Notes under the pieces: model-generated
What the model was told of the DNA's origin: nothing
The model's input: the letters and a program-made list of their open reading frames with translations, nothing else
Databases searched by the model: none
Program-made: the position numbers and the translations under genes
Assembly (NCBI GenBank): GCA_023265355.1
Contig: JAHFTZ010000032.1
Span: 1-11,148 of the forward strand
DNA from: Terriglobus sp.
Lineage (GTDB): Bacteria; Acidobacteriota; Terriglobia; Terriglobales; Acidobacteriaceae
Direction of reading: 5' to 3'
DNA length: 11,148 nt
Shown here: one piece after another, positions 8,304-11,148 of the stretch
How positions within the stretch are numbered: the stretch's first letter is position 1
How the letters are laid out: each line of letters opens with the position of its first letter

Positions 8304-9206
8304 TTATCCTCTGGAGTCGCCATGCAGCAGCATGTGCGCGGCAATCTTGTATCGCCGCGCGTCATGCAGCGGATATTCCAATAAAGATTGCATCATCATC
8401 TTCAAGCCGCCGGGGTTGCCGTGCTCTCGCAGCATGATCGCGGCCTCAGAGCGCAACCGGCTCTTCACTCGCCGCACCATCCTCCGCTGAGCGGGCGTAC
8501 GCATGTGCGGAGCCACGACTTCGTTCACAATCCGCAGAGATCTTTCGAAGATAGGAAGCACCTTCTGGCTGGCGCCGGCAGGATGGACACGATATTGCAT
8601 CAACGCTTCGGGGCAGTGCGTAAAGCGAGCACCCGCGATCATCAGACGCAGCCACAGGTCCCAGTCTTCCAGGCTATCGTGCTCCGATCGAAACCCGCCG
8701 TTTGCAAGCAGCGTACTTCGCCGGATCGAAACGGCACTCGGGGTAAAGGGGCATTTTCCAAACAGCCCCACCGCGAGTTCTTCGGGCGTGGGTCCGCTGC
8801 TCGGAGGCCCCAACTCGAAATCATCTGCGTCTCGACGGTAGCTCAGAAGACGTCGGCCGGTGTAGCAGACATCCGTCTCCGGGGTGGCCACAATCGCCTT
8901 CGCCTGAACGGCCAGATTGTCCCTCTCCCACAGATCGTCCTGGTCGAGAAATGCAATTCGTTCGCTTGTGGTGAGCGATGTGCCGTAGTTGCGAGAAGCA
9001 GAGACCCCTGCATTTTCTCGAATGACGAGTCGAACCCGCTCGCCGAAAGCCTTCACCACCTCGGAGCCGCCGTCGGTGGATCCGTCATCGATACAGAGGA
9101 TCTCCGCAGGCGCGTAGGTCTGGCGGAGAACGCTCTCCAGCGTCTCACCAATGAAGGGCCGACCGTTGTAAAGCGCGATGACCACCGCAAATTGGGGAAT
9201 TCTCAT
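8304..9206 (-). CDS. Family 2 glycosyltransferase
   Basis: This 300-residue protein has the GT-A fold of family 2 enzymes, which move a sugar from a nucleotide-sugar to a lipid, protein or growing glycan. Motifs in order: FAVVIALYNGRPFIGETLESVLRQ (6-29), CIDDGSTDGG (38-47, nucleotide-binding Asp40/Asp41), RENAGVSASRNYG (63-75), FLDQDDLW (86-93, containing the metal-binding DxD of Asp88 and Asp90), and SLEDWDLWLRL (178-188) with the likely catalytic acidic residues. No transmembrane helix is seen, so it is probably cytoplasmic or membrane-peripheral. The C-terminal 80 residues are basic and Met-rich, without a motif I recognise. Donor and acceptor cannot be told from the sequence. The start ATG at 9206 has no visible ribosome binding site and lies in one arm of a 14-bp inverted repeat. 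The aldo/keto reductase gene ends 56 bases upstream and pyrG begins 161 bases downstream, both on the same strand. Confidence 0.9.
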   Translation of the reverse strand: MRIPQFAVVIALYNGRPFIGETLESVLRQTYAPAEILCIDDGSTDGGSEVVKAFGERVRLVIRENAGVSASRNYGTSLTTSERIAFLDQDDLWERDNLAVQAKAIVATPETDVCYTGRRLLSYRRDADDFELGPPSSGPTPEELAVGLFGKCPFTPSAVSIRRSTLLANGGFRSEHDSLEDWDLWLRLMIAGARFTHCPEALMQYRVHPAGASQKVLPIFERSLRIVNEVVAPHMRTPAQRRMVRRVKSRLRSEAAIMLREHGNPGGLKMMMQSLLEYPLHDARRYKIAAHMLLHGDSRG

Positions 9207-9239
9207 GGGCGACCAGCATAGACCCGCTGGTCGCCCATG
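9204..9239 (-). repeat. 14-bp perfect inverted repeat covering the glycosyltransferase start codon
   Basis: CATGGGCGACCAGC (9204-9217) and GCTGGTCGCCCATG (9226-9239) are exact reverse complements with an eight-base loop. The hairpin lies between the aldo/keto reductase stop and the glycosyltransferase ATG, and that ATG (9206-9204) is in its 3' arm. It may end or protect the upstream message, or block translation of the downstream gene. No T run follows. Confidence 0.8.
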
Positions 9240-9262
9240 GGAAAGAGAAAAGTAAACTAAAT

Positions 9263-10111
9263 TTATTTTGCTGAAGCTTCGATTTCAGCCCATTCCTGAT
9301 CGCTCAGTTCGACATCCTGGGCTTTCACGTTCTCCTCAAGATGCTCAACCGACGACGTTCCAGGAATCGGCAATACCACCGGGCTCCGGTGCAGAAGCCA
9401 GGCCAGCGAGAGCTGCGACACCGTGGCGTTGTGCTTCTTCGCCGCCGTATCCAGCTTGCCTCCGGGCTGGGCAAGTTTGCCCGAAGCTACCGGGAACCAG
9501 GGAATGAAGGCGATGTTGTTCTTGTCGCAGTATTCCAGCACTTCTTCGCTCTTGCGATTTCCGATGTTGTATTCATTCTGTACGCTGACGATCTCAATCA
9601 CCTTGCGCGCCTGCTCGATCTGGGCGACATTGACCTCGCTCAAGCCCACATGGCGAATCTTGCCCTGTCCCTGGAGCTTTTTGATCGCTCCCAGGGACTC
9701 CTCTACCGGAACCTTGGGGTCGATGCGATGGAGTTGCCACAGATCCAGAACATCTCTTTTCAAATACCGCAGGCTCATCTCGACCTGCTGCGTGAGGTAC
9801 TCCGGCCTGCCGACGGCAGGCCAGACATCCGGTCCGGTCCGCACCAAACCTGCCTTGGTAGCCACCACGACACCCGGCGCATAAGGAAACAACGCCTCAC
9901 CAATTAAAGGCTCGCTGACGGTAGGGCCGTAGCTGTCCGCTGTGTCGAAGAAGTTCACACCCAGTTCTACTGCTCGACGAAGTACCCGTTTGGCCGACTC
10001 GCGGTCAGCAGGCTCGCCCCATATACCGACGCCCGTAATGCGCATTGCGCCGTACCCGAGGCGGTTGATCTCGAGATCACCGCCTAGCTTGAATGTTTTT
10101 GAAGTTGACAT
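9263..10111 (-). CDS. Aldo/keto reductase, YdbC/pyridoxal-reductase-like
   Basis: This 282-residue cytoplasmic oxidoreductase has the NADP-dependent aldo/keto reductase barrel. The catalytic tetrad is complete: Asp56 and Tyr61 in FFDTADSYGP (54-63), Lys86 in VVVATKAG (81-88) and His128 in DLWQLHRID (123-131). Later motifs are GKIRHVGLSEV (150-160), SVQNEYN (176-182), FIPWFPVASGKL (202-213) and the cofactor-binding VVLPIPGTSSVEHLEEN (245-261). The sequence around DSYGPTVSEPLIGEALFPYAPGVVVATK resembles E. coli YdbC, described as a pyridoxal reductase, but the substrate here is a guess. The ribosome binding site at 10111 is poor. Its 3' end is followed after 23 bases by the large inverted repeat, then by the glycosyltransferase gene. 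It diverges from the gene at the right edge. Confidence 0.92.
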   Translation of the reverse strand: MSTSKTFKLGGDLEINRLGYGAMRITGVGIWGEPADRESAKRVLRRAVELGVNFFDTADSYGPTVSEPLIGEALFPYAPGVVVATKAGLVRTGPDVWPAVGRPEYLTQQVEMSLRYLKRDVLDLWQLHRIDPKVPVEESLGAIKKLQGQGKIRHVGLSEVNVAQIEQARKVIEIVSVQNEYNIGNRKSEEVLEYCDKNNIAFIPWFPVASGKLAQPGGKLDTAAKKHNATVSQLSLAWLLHRSPVVLPIPGTSSVEHLEENVKAQDVELSDQEWAEIEASAK

Positions 10112-10295
10112 ATCGCTTTGGATGCCCGGCGATTGCAGCGCGACGCAGGTTTTTTTGACCCCTCAGACGTCGATAGAAGAGTGTAGAGAGCGCACGAACG
10201 AATGACGCAGCGTGGCGCATCATTCCCGTCATGGCCGCCGCATCGCAAGCAGATTCAGTTCCAAAACGGGACTTTCCCTTTAGCGCAAAGTTGCG

Positions 10296-10301
10296 TCTAA
10301 T
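10296..10301 (+). promoter_or_regulatory. Possible -10 box for a leaderless transcript
   Basis: TCTAAT matches the -10 consensus at 5 of 6 positions and ends eight bases before the GTG chosen as the start of the next gene. The -35 partner 17 bases upstream (TTTCCC, 10273-10278) is poor. If used, transcription would begin at or next to the start codon. Confidence 0.25.
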
Positions 10302-10308
10302 CCCATCT

Positions 10309-11148
10309 GTGAACAAACTTCGCAAAGCTCTGAAGGTCATGGTTCTTTCGGCAGTTCTGCCGATCTGCTCCTGGACGCAGCAGGCGGAGTCTGCGTCTCA
10401 TCGCACACGTCTTTATCTCAAGGACGGCAGTTATCAGGTTGTACTCTCCTACCGGATCGCAGGAAACAATGTGATCTATCTGTCCGCGGAGCGTGGAGGG
10501 GAGCAGGAAGAGGTTCCCACCAACCTGGTAGATCTCGATCGAACCCAGGAGTGGGCGGCTTCGCATGACCCTGCGGCCAAAGCGGCTCCCGTCATCGACC
10601 CCGAGCTAGCCAAAGAAGAAGCGGAGCGTGCCGCGCACGTTCCTGAGGTCGCACCCAATCTGCATCTTCCGGAGCGCGAGAGTCTTTTGGTCCTCGACAA
10701 CTTTCGCGATACGCCGCAGCTCATCCCTCTCACGCAGACCGATGGCGATCTGAACCGTCAGACCTCGCACAATATTCTGCGCCAGACCATCAACCCGCTG
10801 GCTCATGCGCACCAGCTCGTCCAGATCAAAGGCGTGCGCGCCGCAGTGCAGCTACACGTTCCCCTGCCTGAGCTCTACATTCGCATCGGCGAAGAGAACT
10901 TCGGCGGAGACGCCACCCCCGTTGGTGCGCTCGAGGTGGACACGCAAGGCTCCTCAAGCCGTAAGCAGGATCCGAAGAAGAGTAACGCGGGAAGCCAGTA
11001 CGTCATCGTCCGTGTCGATGTCCGGCAGGATGTCCGGATCGTGAGTACCTTTTCGATGAATCTGCTGGGTGCGGGAAAGATGGACGAAGACGTGGTCCCG
11101 ACGAAATCCACTGTTTTGCCCGGCGGACATTGGATGAAGTTGGTTCCC
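10309..11148 (+). CDS. Exported protein of unknown function, 5' part, runs off right edge
   Basis: The frame is open to the window end, so the C terminus is missing. I start it at a GTG at 10309, giving 280 residues here and an N terminus MNKLRKALKVMVLSAVLPICSWTQQ that looks like a signal peptide with a basic head. An in-frame ATG at 10231 would add 26 residues with no ribosome binding site; an ATG at 10339 would remove the basic head. Residues 32-78 (TRLYLKDGSYQVVLSY ... EEVPTNLVDLDRTQEW) form a small beta-rich module that I recall in many acidobacterial exported proteins of unknown function. A charged helical linker (about 86-110) follows, then a longer domain with NPLAHAHQLVQIKGVRAAVQL (160-180) and YVIVRVDVRQDVRIVSTFSMN (223-243). 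I do not recognise a named family. It diverges from the aldo/keto reductase gene. Confidence 0.72.
   Translation, partial: MNKLRKALKVMVLSAVLPICSWTQQAESASHRTRLYLKDGSYQVVLSYRIAGNNVIYLSAERGGEQEEVPTNLVDLDRTQEWAASHDPAAKAAPVIDPELAKEEAERAAHVPEVAPNLHLPERESLLVLDNFRDTPQLIPLTQTDGDLNRQTSHNILRQTINPLAHAHQLVQIKGVRAAVQLHVPLPELYIRIGEENFGGDATPVGALEVDTQGSSSRKQDPKKSNAGSQYVIVRVDVRQDVRIVSTFSMNLLGAGKMDEDVVPTKSTVLPGGHWMKLVP

Noticed and set aside
8388..9221. 277-codon plus-strand frame opposite the glycosyltransferase
   Set aside because: Antisense shadow; its protein shows no family motifs while the minus-strand frame carries the whole family 2 signature.
10268..10278. GGGACTTTCCC, identical to a eukaryotic NF-kappaB site
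   Set aside because: This is bacterial sequence, so the match has no meaning beyond being a short partial palindrome found by chance.

Overview
The window looks like a piece of chromosome from a member of the Acidobacteriota, most likely the Terriglobia (the Granulicella/Terriglobus/Edaphobacter group). This rests on moderately high G+C, several secreted or anchored proteins of types I know from that group, an OmpA-like protein of acidobacterial style, and intergenic hairpin sequences resembling the dispersed repeats of those genomes. It is an inference from pattern recognition; no search was run. The material is Gram-negative in character: a Kdo-8-phosphate synthase, signal peptides and an OmpA-type protein. 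Nothing in it looks mobile: no transposase, integrase, tRNA, rRNA or CRISPR array.

Layout. Left edge (1-363, minus): 5' part of a SIMPL/DUF541 protein. It diverges from a plus-strand pair: a secreted protein of unknown function with a proline-rich linker and three DP[DE]RPxLxR motifs (449-1900), then a membrane-anchored DUF2393/FxLYD-like protein (1924-2451). An OmpA-like protein (2654-3535) follows and ends at a textbook intrinsic terminator (3618-3646). Beyond a repeat-like hairpin region lies a minus-strand pair, kdsA (3781-4626) and an upstream DUF4230 membrane protein (4789-5493). Two small plus-strand genes come next: an RcnB-like His-rich secreted protein (5618-6052) with a very strong terminator, and a Dabb-domain protein (6152-6466). 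Converging on the latter, with overlapping stop codons, is a minus-strand run read as aldo/keto reductase (9263-10111), family 2 glycosyltransferase (8304-9206) and CTP synthase pyrG (6463-8142). The right edge (10309-11148, plus) is the 5' part of an unrecognised exported protein.

How the genes fit together. Several concern the cell envelope: KdsA makes the Kdo precursor of lipopolysaccharide, PyrG makes the CTP needed to activate Kdo, and the glycosyltransferase probably acts on a surface glycan. The rest is a mixed set of housekeeping and conserved unknown genes. I see no convincing new multi-gene system. The best leads are small: a 14-bp perfect inverted repeat that buries the start codon of the glycosyltransferase, an OmpA-type domain lacking both usual peptidoglycan-binding residues, the DPDRP motif protein, a hairpin at the predicted 5' end of pyrG mRNA, and two related copies of an intergenic repeat-like sequence. 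The two edge genes run out of the window.
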